Below are positions 1 to 7,814 of a stretch of DNA of 32,480 bases, one piece after another. The first letter of the stretch is position 1, and each line of letters starts with the position of its first letter. Source of the stretch: Anaerolineales bacterium (lineage in GTDB: Bacteria > Chloroflexota > Anaerolineae > Anaerolineales > E44-bin32); contig DAOWMX010000001.1 of NCBI GenBank assembly GCA_030642885.1, positions 1-32,480 of the forward strand, given 5' to 3'. The notes beneath the pieces were generated by a model. It worked only from the letters and a program-made list of their open reading frames with translations, did not search any database and had not been told where the DNA came from. Position numbers and translations under genes: made by a program.

Positions 1-168
1 CTCGCCAAAAGCCGAGGTGAGAAAAAAGATGATCCAATCGACACGGACCGTTTTCGGTGCGGTTTGAAGAGGAATCCGATACCAACCTAAAACCCTGGCA
101 ATCTCCAGATCACGCGGGTCGTTCATTACAGCTACCAGGATGAGGTCTTCCGGATAGATTTCTTCCAT
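1..168 (-). CDS. Partial hypothetical protein, N-terminal 56 residues
   Basis: An open frame runs from an ATG at 168 to the window edge without a stop, so the C-terminus lies outside. The visible peptide begins MEEIYPEDLILVAVMNDPRD and continues with a GWYRIP segment and a hydrophobic stretch near residues 45-52 (WIIFFLTSAFG). The composition is protein-like, with alternating hydrophobic and charged residues and no low complexity. A GTG directly upstream (169-171) is an alternative start, and neither start has a strong Shine-Dalgarno. It is separated from the next gene on the same strand by a terminator (242-297), so it is probably a different transcription unit. I do not recognise the family and assign no function. 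Confidence 0.6.
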   Translation of the reverse strand, partial: MEEIYPEDLILVAVMNDPRDLEIARVLGWYRIPLQTAPKTVRVDWIIFFLTSAFGE

Positions 169-241
169 CACGCCCAATTTTGATAAGGAAACGGACCGTC
201 TTCACGACAGCAAGGAAATGTCACGACCAATCGTGCTTGGG

Positions 242-297
242 AAAAAACAGGCGGACATTCCACACTCCGTTCTGATGATGGAATGGGACATCCGCCT
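242..297 (-). terminator. Rho-independent terminator closing the purine/ureide operon
   Basis: An inverted repeat pairs AGGCGGA (249-255) with TCCGCCT (291-297), and an inner CATTCCA/TGGAATG pair extends the stem. Read on the minus strand it is followed by GTTTTTT (248-242). It lies about 36 bp past the stop of the 486-residue PLP enzyme gene, where the long minus-strand operon should end. Confidence 0.85.
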
Positions 298-333
298 TTC
301 TTCTCAACAAGGTTCCCCTTTGTATAAGCGTCT

Positions 334-1794
334 TTAGATCAAACCTACACGCTCGTTGAACTCGACAATCAATCGATCGATCTCTGGTAGAAGCGCCTGG
401 ATCGAGGTCCAATAATCCCGATCGTACCACTGCGCCATGATTTCCTCGTAAGTCCGGCCCTGCTGCTCGACCCATGTGTAGTATTTTAAGTTATGGACAC
501 TGCGTCGATCCGTGTATCGAGTCTCGAGCAAATGATCGGTTTTAAGCCCATACAGGTCATTAGCGAAGTGAGCTGCGGCTTCTATCTTCAGATATTCACC
601 ATATTCCTCATGCATCTCTCTCAATCGGCTCTGATAAAGCTCCATAGAATCAGTAAAAACAGTGAGCACGATGTCGTTTTCGCCCAGTTCATAGTATTTA
701 GCGAACTTAATCGCCATTACGAGGTTGGCGATGCTGGAGAAGCCAAGCAGCTCCAGGTTGGCAATGAAAGCTTCGGGTACCCCTTTTTCAACTAGATACT
801 TATGCCCTGCTGGCTCGTTGAAGAGACGGGCCAGGTTGACAATCACATTGTCGTCGAGCGAAATGATCATATCGGTATTTTTTACATTGTGAATCCAGGG
901 GACATGTTTATCACCGATGCCTTCGATGCGATGTTCTCCAAAACCGTTCTCGAGCAAAGTCGGGCATTGCCAGGCTTCACCGGCAACAACCTTGCCTGAA
1001 GGGAAGATCTGCTTCAGGTATTCCCCACAAGCTAACGTCCCCGCTGACCCTGTGGTCAGCACTACCCCAGCGTAATTATCGTTCGGGCGAAGTTCCTTCT
1101 TAAGCACTTCCTCCATCGCATGTCCGGTGATGTCATAGTGCCAGAGGTAATTCCCAAATTCGTCAAACTGGTTGAAGATGACCACGTCGTCGCGGGTCTC
1201 GCGAAGTTCCCATGTCTTGTCGAAGATCTCTTTCACATTCGACTCGCTGCCAGGCGTGGCAATCACCTCACCCGCTACTTTTTCCAACCATTCGAAGCGC
1301 TCGCGGCTCATACCCTCTGGGAGGATGGCGATTGATTCACAAGCAAGCAGTGATGCATCATAGGCCCCACCACGACAGTAATTCCCCGTCGATGGCCAAA
1401 CTGCCTTGTCCTTAGCGGGATCAAATTGACCCGTGACTAGCCTCGGGACCAGGCATCCAAATGTTGCCCCAACTTTATGCGATCCCGTGGGCATCCATTT
1501 TCCAACCAAGGCGATGATCCGGGCACCCACACCGGTAAGTGAACTCGGAATCTCCAGATAGTTCACCCCTCCGAATCCACCGCCTTTCGGAGTGGGCTCG
1601 TTCTTCCACGTAATACGAAAGAGATTCTCCGGCGTCACATCCCAGAGCCCAAGTGAACTTAGCTTCTCTTTCATTGAATCAGGGATCAAACTCGGGTCTT
1701 TCATCTGCGCAAAAGTCGGGATGATGAAATTTCTCTCCCGCACTCTCTCGATGGTTTTCTCCAGCTTATCTTCATTAATTGTGAGATCGATCAT
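334..1794 (-). CDS. Fold-type II PLP-dependent enzyme, cysteine synthase/DAP-lyase-like (486 aa)
   Basis: This is a PLP enzyme of the tryptophan-synthase-beta (fold II) class. The likely Schiff-base lysine is K107 in GSHKVGATFG. An STGNYCRGGA loop near 135-145 matches the substrate/Asn loop of the class, and TTGSAGTLACGEYLK near 248 matches the glycine-rich phosphate-binding loop. At 486 residues it is longer than CysK (about 310) or the YgeX diaminopropionate lyase (about 400). The extra length is mostly C-terminal and rich in acidic and aromatic residues. It is the last gene of the operon, and its start overlaps the end of the glycosyltransferase gene by 20 bp, which suggests translational coupling. 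The exact reaction cannot be read from sequence. By context, beta-elimination or deamination of an amino acid released from purine or ureide breakdown (the YgeX role) is my inference. Confidence 0.85.
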   Translation of the reverse strand: MIDLTINEDKLEKTIERVRERNFIIPTFAQMKDPSLIPDSMKEKLSSLGLWDVTPENLFRITWKNEPTPKGGGFGGVNYLEIPSSLTGVGARIIALVGKWMPTGSHKVGATFGCLVPRLVTGQFDPAKDKAVWPSTGNYCRGGAYDASLLACESIAILPEGMSRERFEWLEKVAGEVIATPGSESNVKEIFDKTWELRETRDDVVIFNQFDEFGNYLWHYDITGHAMEEVLKKELRPNDNYAGVVLTTGSAGTLACGEYLKQIFPSGKVVAGEAWQCPTLLENGFGEHRIEGIGDKHVPWIHNVKNTDMIISLDDNVIVNLARLFNEPAGHKYLVEKGVPEAFIANLELLGFSSIANLVMAIKFAKYYELGENDIVLTVFTDSMELYQSRLREMHEEYGEYLKIEAAAHFANDLYGLKTDHLLETRYTDRRSVHNLKYYTWVEQQGRTYEEIMAQWYDRDYWTSIQALLPEIDRLIVEFNERVGLI

Positions 1795-2770
1795 GACGTT
1801 TCTTATTCCCTTCCTTTGGATTTATTTTGTTTTCTAAACTGATGGGATTCCGCACGATATAGAGCGGTCGGCCTTTAGCCTCATCATATATCCGACCGAT
1901 GTATTCCCCAAGGATCCCAAGAGAGATTAGCTGCACGCCTCCCAGAAATAATACCGCGATCAAGGTTGTTGCCTGACCAAGAAACGCCGGGCTTCCAACC
2001 AGTCTGAACGCAATCACGATAGGTATGGCGATAATACTCACGCCCGCTGCGAAAAAGCCGAGGTAGGTTGCGATCTGGAGCGGAAAGTAGGAAAAACCCG
2101 TGATGGCATTGAGCGCAAGGCGCAGCATTTTTCGAAACGGATACTTCGTCTCTCCAGCGAATCTCGCAGCTCGCTTATATGGCACTCCGGTTTGGCGGAA
2201 GCCAACCCACGCGGCCATGGCCCTTGGAAAACGATGCCTCTCGCGCATTTGAGACAGCGCATCCACTGCCTGCCGGTCCATCAATCGGAAATCCCCGGTA
2301 TCTAGCGGGATCTCAACATCGGTGATGCGGTTGATCAAGCGGTAAAACAAGGCTGCTGTGGTTTTCTTAAACCAGGTCTCGCCCTCGCGCTCCGTGCGCA
2401 CGGCGTACACGATTTCATAGCCCTCGCGCCATTTTTCAACCAAATCGGAGATGACCTCAGGCGGGTCCTGCAAATCAGAATCCATGATGATCACGGCGCG
2501 GCCCTGGCTGAAGTCCATCCCTGCAGTCACGGCGATTTGATGCCCAAAATTCCGGGCGAACATCACAGGTCTCACATGTGGATCGTCCACGCTTATCGCT
2601 TCGATCCACTCCGAGGAGCCATCCGTCGATCCATCGTCGATGAGAATGAGCTCCCATGGCTCACCCAGGTCATCCATGACCGTCTTCACCCGATCGTAGA
2701 GTTCCGGAAGCGACTCGATTTCGTTATAGACCGGCACTGCGACAGAGATGTTGATTTCGGATTTCGTCAT
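1775..2770 (-). CDS. Family 2 glycosyltransferase with two C-terminal membrane segments (GtrB/DPM1-like)
   Basis: Likely transfers a sugar from a nucleotide donor to a polyprenyl phosphate at the cytoplasmic membrane. The GT-A core shows VAVPVYNE at the N-terminus, IDDGSTDGS near 45, and the metal-binding DSDLQDPPE motif near 97. Two hydrophobic helices lie near 225-260 and 265-290, ending in the LGEYIGRIYDE segment typical of the undecaprenyl-phosphate glycosyltransferase branch. I start it at the ATG at 2770 because a GGAGG sits 9 nt upstream. A GTG at 2779 overlaps the threonine-synthase stop (GTGA) but has that GGAGG abutting it. It is an odd member of a catabolic operon and may simply be co-transcribed. 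Confidence 0.9.
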   Translation of the reverse strand: MTKSEINISVAVPVYNEIESLPELYDRVKTVMDDLGEPWELILIDDGSTDGSSEWIEAISVDDPHVRPVMFARNFGHQIAVTAGMDFSQGRAVIIMDSDLQDPPEVISDLVEKWREGYEIVYAVRTEREGETWFKKTTAALFYRLINRITDVEIPLDTGDFRLMDRQAVDALSQMRERHRFPRAMAAWVGFRQTGVPYKRAARFAGETKYPFRKMLRLALNAITGFSYFPLQIATYLGFFAAGVSIIAIPIVIAFRLVGSPAFLGQATTLIAVLFLGGVQLISLGILGEYIGRIYDEAKGRPLYIVRNPISLENKINPKEGNKKRHDRSHN

Positions 2771-2775
2771 TGGCT

Positions 2776-4071
2776 TCACCCTCCGCCGTTCTTCTTCGCG
2801 CCGTCATCCAAAGCACTTTCGAGTGCTTTAAGCGTCGGTTCAATCACAAGCGGTTCACCGGCGGCATCCATCGCCCGCGCTACATCTTTCAACCCATTGC
2901 CGGTATTAAGCACAACGACACGGTCTCCCTGCGCAAGGAGGTTCTTCTCAACTGCGGCTAACAACCCGGCATAGGCAGCCGCTCCTGCGGGTTCGGCAAA
3001 CACAGCCGCCTCGCGGCCAAGCTCTGCAATCGCCTCTAAAATAGCGGAATCTGGAACTGCTATGTAAGCTCCACCGGTCTCCGTTGCGGCTCGCAAGGCG
3101 CGTAAACCATCACGCGGCTGGTCCACCGAGATGCTATCAGCCAGCGTATCTGCGCTCACCGGTTGGATCTCCTCCACGCCATCCTGGAAGGCATTATAAA
3201 TCGCAGCCGATCCTTCAGATTGGATCCCATAAAGCCGTGGGATTCTGTCGATCCAACCCAGGTTATGTAAATCTTTAAAGCCTTTATGCAAACCGGAGAT
3301 GATGTTCCCATCCCCAACGGACACGACAACAGCATCCGGCGTGGGCCATCGCTTCTTTCCAGAGCTCTCACCATCGTTTTCAATCGATAATTGTTCACAA
3401 ATTTCGAAGGCGGCGGTTTTCTTGCCCTCGGCTGTGAACGGGTTGAAACCCGTATTTCGGCAATACCAACCGAATCGCTCCGCCGCCTGAATGGTGAGAT
3501 CAAAGGCATCATCATAGGTGCCTTCGACGAGGACCACCCGTGCACCGAATATCAGGAGCTGCGCGATCTTTGCCGGTGGGGCTGTCGCCGGGGCGAGTAT
3601 TACCGCGGGCATCTTTGCCGCTGCCGCCATGCCTGCCAGCGCTGCTCCAGCGTTGCCGGTTGAAGCGGTAACGATTACTTCCACACCGATCTCCTGCCCA
3701 CGGGCAACTGCGACGGCGCTGGCGCGGTCTTTAAAAGAAGCGGTTGGGTTTCGCCCATCATCCTTCAACCAGAGCTTCTCCAGACCTAATTTCCCGGCGA
3801 TCGGCTGCAAATCGAAGAGCGGCGTCCAACCCACTGCCCTCAATGGAGTCCCCAAATGCCCCGGGTCTTGTACGGGGAGGAGCGGTAAATATCGCCAGAT
3901 GGAAGATTCCACTGAACGTCTGATGTCACCGGGTGAGACATGGCGACGAATCCTATCGTAATCAAGGATTACGTCTAAATTCCCTCCGTCATGGGGGCAG
4001 GTATATTGGACATCTTCTGGCCCAAGCTCCTGACCACAGATGGAACAGCGATAGCCTGTAAAGTTCGTCAT
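2776..4071 (-). CDS. Threonine synthase-like PLP enzyme with degenerate N-terminal zinc ribbon
   Basis: Belongs to the threonine synthase family (O-phosphohomoserine to threonine) or a lyase derived from it. The N-terminus has CSIC (C9, C12) and a second, incomplete pair TCPHD (C25, H27/D28), a decayed zinc ribbon. The PLP lysine is K114 in ASFKDR, followed by the STGNAGAA loop and, near residue 250, a VSVGDGN stretch standing in for the glycine-rich loop. Its 431-residue length fits long bacterial threonine synthases. Its ATG abuts the stop of the upstream-encoded permease with no spacer, and it overlaps the start region of the next gene. No other threonine-pathway gene is nearby. I therefore suspect a catabolic role (Ser/Thr/diaminopropionate-type deamination), but the biosynthetic function cannot be excluded. 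Confidence 0.8.
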   Translation of the reverse strand: MTNFTGYRCSICGQELGPEDVQYTCPHDGGNLDVILDYDRIRRHVSPGDIRRSVESSIWRYLPLLPVQDPGHLGTPLRAVGWTPLFDLQPIAGKLGLEKLWLKDDGRNPTASFKDRASAVAVARGQEIGVEVIVTASTGNAGAALAGMAAAAKMPAVILAPATAPPAKIAQLLIFGARVVLVEGTYDDAFDLTIQAAERFGWYCRNTGFNPFTAEGKKTAAFEICEQLSIENDGESSGKKRWPTPDAVVVSVGDGNIISGLHKGFKDLHNLGWIDRIPRLYGIQSEGSAAIYNAFQDGVEEIQPVSADTLADSISVDQPRDGLRALRAATETGGAYIAVPDSAILEAIAELGREAAVFAEPAGAAAYAGLLAAVEKNLLAQGDRVVVLNTGNGLKDVARAMDAAGEPLVIEPTLKALESALDDGAKKNGGG

Positions 4072-5040
4072 TTACAGCCCTCGTTCACCGCGGATATAAG
4101 GCAAGCCCAGCGCTGCAGGTGAGCCCATGCGCTTGCGGATCGCCTCGCGTGAGCCAATCACAAGAACAACGATCGTAAATGCATAGGGCAGCATCTGCAG
4201 GAAAAATCCCCAATAAGGGTTGTAATAGAAGGGATTCCTAAGACCGAATATCTTCATCGGCCCCTGGATATCAAGGATCATTCGACGGAGAGCGCCGAAA
4301 GCGTAAGATCCTCCGGCTGCGCGTATCGGATCCCACTGTGCGAAAATCACCAGACCGATGGCGATCCACCCCTGGCCGGATGTGGTGAGATGGCTGAACC
4401 ACCCCGGAGAAACCGCCAGGCTGATCGTCGCCCCGGCAACCCCGGCGAGCATCCCGCCGACCAGAACATAGAAATAGCGCAAGCGGTTTACATTTATACC
4501 CAAGGCATCCGCGGCTGCCGGATACTCACCAATCGCTCGCAAATGCAGCCCCGGCCGCGTGCGGTTGATGTAATACCAGGCGAGAGGAACCAGCAGATAC
4601 CCCAGATAAACCATCACGCTTTGGTCTTCAAACATGATAGGGCCCAGGAAGGGAATGCTCACCAGACCTGGAATGCTAAACGAGGGTAAAAGGGCAACAG
4701 CCCCAGCCTTGCTTAACCCCTCGCCGAAAACCAGGCTCAGGCCTGTGCCGAGGAAGGTCAGAGCCAGGCCGCTTACAACCTGGTCGGCCTGAAGCTGGAT
4801 CGTGATTATTGCATGGACCTGGCTCAGCAGGCCAGCAGCGAGCATGGCGACAAACACTCCAAGCCAGGGATTGCCGGTCGCTAAAGCTGTTTTATAGGCG
4901 CTCATGGCGCCGATGAGCATCATCCCCTCAAGGCCAAGGTTTAGAATCCCCGATCTTTCGGTGAAGATCTCCCCGATGGTTGCGAATAAAAGAACCGTTC
5001 CGGAGGCGATGCCAGCATGCAGGATGATGATTGGATCCAT
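4072..5040 (-). CDS. ABC transporter permease, nucleoside/BMP type (NupQ-like)
   Basis: Inner-membrane permease of the branched-chain/ribose-like (BPD_transp_2) family, here the branch that partners BMP lipoproteins for nucleosides or purine bases. The N-terminal FTERSGILNLGLEGMMLIGA signature is characteristic, and GEYPAAADALGINV near 170 is the conserved cytoplasmic loop that contacts the ATPase. The protein is strongly hydrophobic throughout, and 322 residues is normal. It begins 2 bp after the stop of the other permease and ends directly at the start of the threonine-synthase-like gene, so it is tightly co-transcribed. Confidence 0.93.
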   Translation of the reverse strand: MDPIIILHAGIASGTVLLFATIGEIFTERSGILNLGLEGMMLIGAMSAYKTALATGNPWLGVFVAMLAAGLLSQVHAIITIQLQADQVVSGLALTFLGTGLSLVFGEGLSKAGAVALLPSFSIPGLVSIPFLGPIMFEDQSVMVYLGYLLVPLAWYYINRTRPGLHLRAIGEYPAAADALGINVNRLRYFYVLVGGMLAGVAGATISLAVSPGWFSHLTTSGQGWIAIGLVIFAQWDPIRAAGGSYAFGALRRMILDIQGPMKIFGLRNPFYYNPYWGFFLQMLPYAFTIVVLVIGSREAIRKRMGSPAALGLPYIRGERGL

Positions 5041-5042
5041 GT

Positions 5043-6176
5043 CTACGCCTCCTGCCCGATTTGCACAAGCCTTATCCGATTGCGGAGTAAGAAATCACTT
5101 CCAATAAGACAGACCAGGATGATCCCCTGGATAAGCATAGGAATACCGGATGGTTGGATCTCCCTGCCAGCCAGGAGCAGCCCACCGAAGAGAATCGAAA
5201 TCGGAACGACCAAAATAGGATTGAGTTTCGCCAGCCAGGCGATGATGATTCCCGTGAAGCCATAGCCGGAGGAGATCGCCCCCTGAAGGCGGTGTACAAC
5301 CCCAGAGATCTCCAACATGCCACCCAACCCCGCCAGTGCACCTGAAAGCATCATCACCAGGATCGTATTCCTGACGATGTTGATCCCCGCGTAGCGCGCG
5401 GCGCGCGGGTTGTCTCCAATCAAGCGAATCTCGTACCCCCACCGGCTGCGGTACATAATCCACCACACCACCCCAGCGGCAATTAAGGCTATGACGAATC
5501 CTAGATGGATGGTAAGCCCTCGAAACATTGGCACCTGAGCTGAGTAATCCGTCAATCGCGGCAGCCAGGCCGTTTTGGGAAACTGACGGCTCATCTGGAA
5601 TCCGCCTTCGGACCATACATCGAAGATGAAATAGTTGTTCCACGCCACAGCGATGTAGTTCATCATTAGCGTCGATATGATTTCATTGACATTGTATTTC
5701 GCTTTCAAATAGCCAGGAATAAATCCCCATAAAGCGCCCGCGAGCATACCCATGATCATCATCGCCGGGATCATCAGCCACGGCGAAGTCTCTGGCGGAA
5801 GAATGGGTGTTAGCACGACTAAACTTGCCCCGAAGGCACCCAAGTAGAATTGACCTTCAGCGCCAATATTCCACAGGCGCATCCTGAAGGCGACAACCGC
5901 TGCCAAACTGACGAGAATGAGCGGAGTAGCTTTTACCAAAGTGTCGGAGAACACGCCGATATCACCAAAAGCAGCTTTGGCCATGAAGGCATAGGCACGG
6001 AAGGGATCTCCACCCACGAGCATTAATACGATCCCTCCAAGAACCAATGCAAAAGTTACAGCGCCAAGCGAAACGATTAATCCCAGCCACCCCGGTTGCT
6101 TCATGCGGGGTTCCATCCGCAAACGGAACCGTGCTCCACCACGGTATTGAGCAAATAATGAAGGCTTGGTCGTCAT
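5043..6176 (-). CDS. ABC transporter permease, nucleoside/BMP type (NupP-like)
   Basis: Second permease of the heteromeric importer. It has a longer cytoplasmic N-terminus (about 25 residues, basic) before the first membrane helix. The conserved LWNIGAEGQFYLGAFGA signature lies near residue 100, and the ATPase-contact loop GDNPRAARYAGIN lies near 260. Its 377 residues match the usual size of this partner, which is larger than the other permease. It overlaps the ATPase gene by 4 bp (ATGA type), so the two are translationally coupled. With the neighbouring lipoprotein, ATPase and second permease it forms a complete importer. Purine nucleosides or bases are the inferred substrate because deaminases lie in the same operon. 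Confidence 0.93.
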   Translation of the reverse strand: MTTKPSLFAQYRGGARFRLRMEPRMKQPGWLGLIVSLGAVTFALVLGGIVLMLVGGDPFRAYAFMAKAAFGDIGVFSDTLVKATPLILVSLAAVVAFRMRLWNIGAEGQFYLGAFGASLVVLTPILPPETSPWLMIPAMMIMGMLAGALWGFIPGYLKAKYNVNEIISTLMMNYIAVAWNNYFIFDVWSEGGFQMSRQFPKTAWLPRLTDYSAQVPMFRGLTIHLGFVIALIAAGVVWWIMYRSRWGYEIRLIGDNPRAARYAGINIVRNTILVMMLSGALAGLGGMLEISGVVHRLQGAISSGYGFTGIIIAWLAKLNPILVVPISILFGGLLLAGREIQPSGIPMLIQGIILVCLIGSDFLLRNRIRLVQIGQEA

Positions 6177-7744
6177 TGACTCACCTTCCTTGCCTCGACC
6201 AGATCCTCCTGGCGAGTCCCGGTCATCATTAGACCCAATGTTTCAGGGTCAGCTTCCCTCACCTCACCCATGATTTCTCCCTCATAAATCACGTAAACAC
6301 GATCCGAGAGCGAGATGAGTTCTTCCAATTCCTCCGAGATAAGAAGGATCGCAGCGCCATTCTCGCGCTGCTGGAGCAGCAAGCGTTGAACGGATTCTAT
6401 CGCCCCAACGTCCAACCCGCGCGTTGGCTGCATGGCAATCATCAATTTCGGCTCACAGGAGATCTCGCGCGCAAGAATCAAACGTTGTAGATTTCCTCCC
6501 GAGAGCAAACGTGCAGGGGTTTCCACTGTCGGCACCATGATGTCATAGGCTTCACGCAGCGTTTCTGCTTGAGTGGTAGCAGAGAGGCTGTCAATGGACC
6601 ACCCTTTCGAGATAGGCGGTTTCCGATACCCTTTCATGATCAGGTTGTCAGTGATGCTGAGGTTAGGGGCAGTACCGACATGGGTCCGATCCTCAGGGAT
6701 GTGTGAAACGCCCGCATCGATTATCTGTCTTACATGGCTTGACCTGCGCTGCCCTGAGATACTTCCATCAATGAGCACTTGCCCATGCACAATCACTTTT
6801 CCTTCTGTGATCGGGCGAAGACCGGTAATAGCTTCAGCCAACTCCGCTTGCCCATTTCCAGCCACACCGGCCAAGCCGACGATCTCACCAGCCGCAACGT
6901 GTAGAGATAAGCCGCGTAAAGCCTGAATGCCTTTATTGTTCAAAGCCTTGAGCCCTTCCACAGCCAGAACAGTGTCCCCAGGAGTATGCTCGACCTTATT
7001 CAATTGGAAGAGTACGTCGCGACCTACCATCTCGCGCGCCAGGTCCTGCTTCGTTATCTCTTTCGTAAGCAAACCCTCTGCGCTGAGCTTCCCCTTGCGC
7101 AAGACTGTAATCCGATCTGCAATCGCCATGACTTCGTCGAGCTTATGGCTGATGAAGATGATAGATTTCCCCTCGGCAATCATGGATCGAAGTGTAGTGA
7201 ACAGTTCTTGAATCTCCTGCGGGGCCAAGACCGCTGTTGGCTCGTCCATGATGAGCACTTTCGCTCCACGATAGAGCATCTTTAGTATCTCCACACGCTG
7301 CTGCTCACCGACGGACAATTGCCAGATTCTTGCTCGTGGGTCGACCTGTAAACCATACTGTTCCCCGAGTTCGGTGATGATTTGATCATAATGAGATAAA
7401 TTCATATTAAAGCGCGGTTCATCGAGGCCCAGGAGGATATTTTCCGTCACGGTTTGAGTGGGCACGAGCATAAAGTGCTGGTGGACCATGCCAATCCCGT
7501 AGTTGATGGCATCTCGCGGGGATCGCAGATCAACAACCTCACCATCAACCCGGATCGTACCTTCATCGGGCCTATATAATCCCGTGAGGATATTCACCAG
7601 GGTGCTCTTGCCTGCGCCGTTTTCGCCCAACAAGGCGTGGATCTCACCAGACCGCAAGGTGAAATCAACCTGGTCATTCGCCAAGACACCGGGAAACTGT
7701 TTAGAAATCCCTCTTAACTCAACAACATTGAGGTGGTCATCCAT
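6173..7744 (-). CDS. Double-domain ABC ATPase of the nucleoside importer (NupO-like)
   Basis: Two fused nucleotide-binding domains power the importer. Domain 1 has Walker A GENGAGKST (residues 40-48), signature LSVGEQQR and Walker B VLIMDEPTAVL. Domain 2 has the modified P-loop GVAGNGQAEL and signature LLSGGNLQR, the asymmetric pattern usual for sugar and nucleoside importers. I start at the ATG at 7744 (523 aa) because GGAG stands 6 nt upstream. An in-frame ATG at 7777 would add 11 residues, but it falls inside an intercistronic hairpin (7764-7792) and lacks a ribosome site. The 3' end overlaps the next permease by 4 bp. Confidence 0.93.
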   Translation of the reverse strand: MDDHLNVVELRGISKQFPGVLANDQVDFTLRSGEIHALLGENGAGKSTLVNILTGLYRPDEGTIRVDGEVVDLRSPRDAINYGIGMVHQHFMLVPTQTVTENILLGLDEPRFNMNLSHYDQIITELGEQYGLQVDPRARIWQLSVGEQQRVEILKMLYRGAKVLIMDEPTAVLAPQEIQELFTTLRSMIAEGKSIIFISHKLDEVMAIADRITVLRKGKLSAEGLLTKEITKQDLAREMVGRDVLFQLNKVEHTPGDTVLAVEGLKALNNKGIQALRGLSLHVAAGEIVGLAGVAGNGQAELAEAITGLRPITEGKVIVHGQVLIDGSISGQRRSSHVRQIIDAGVSHIPEDRTHVGTAPNLSITDNLIMKGYRKPPISKGWSIDSLSATTQAETLREAYDIMVPTVETPARLLSGGNLQRLILAREISCEPKLMIAMQPTRGLDVGAIESVQRLLLQQRENGAAILLISEELEELISLSDRVYVIYEGEIMGEVREADPETLGLMMTGTRQEDLVEARKVSQ

Positions 7745-7763
7745 ACTCAGCTCCGAAGATGAC

Positions 7764-7797
7764 GGGTCGACGCCCATATCGGACGTCGACCCTTTTT
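7764..7797. promoter_or_regulatory. Intercistronic stem-loop between binding-protein and ATPase genes
   Basis: A perfect 9-bp stem, GGGTCGACG (7764-7772) with CGTCGACCC (7784-7792), encloses an 11-nt loop. On the operon (minus) strand no T-tract follows, so it is not a standard terminator in that direction. It could protect the 3' end of the lipoprotein message or partly attenuate downstream expression. On the plus strand it is followed by TTTTTCTGTTT and would block antisense transcription. Confidence 0.7.
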
Positions 7798-7814
7798 CTG
7801 TTTATTTGTGTGGA

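Noticed and set aside
5095..5643. Minus-strand 182-codon frame within the permease gene
   Set aside because: Out-of-frame overlap with a well-supported membrane permease. The composition is unlike a real protein.
7764..7797. Plus-strand rho-independent terminator in the operon
   Set aside because: The T-tract is on the plus side, but no plus-strand gene ends there. I kept it as an intercistronic structure for the minus-strand operon.
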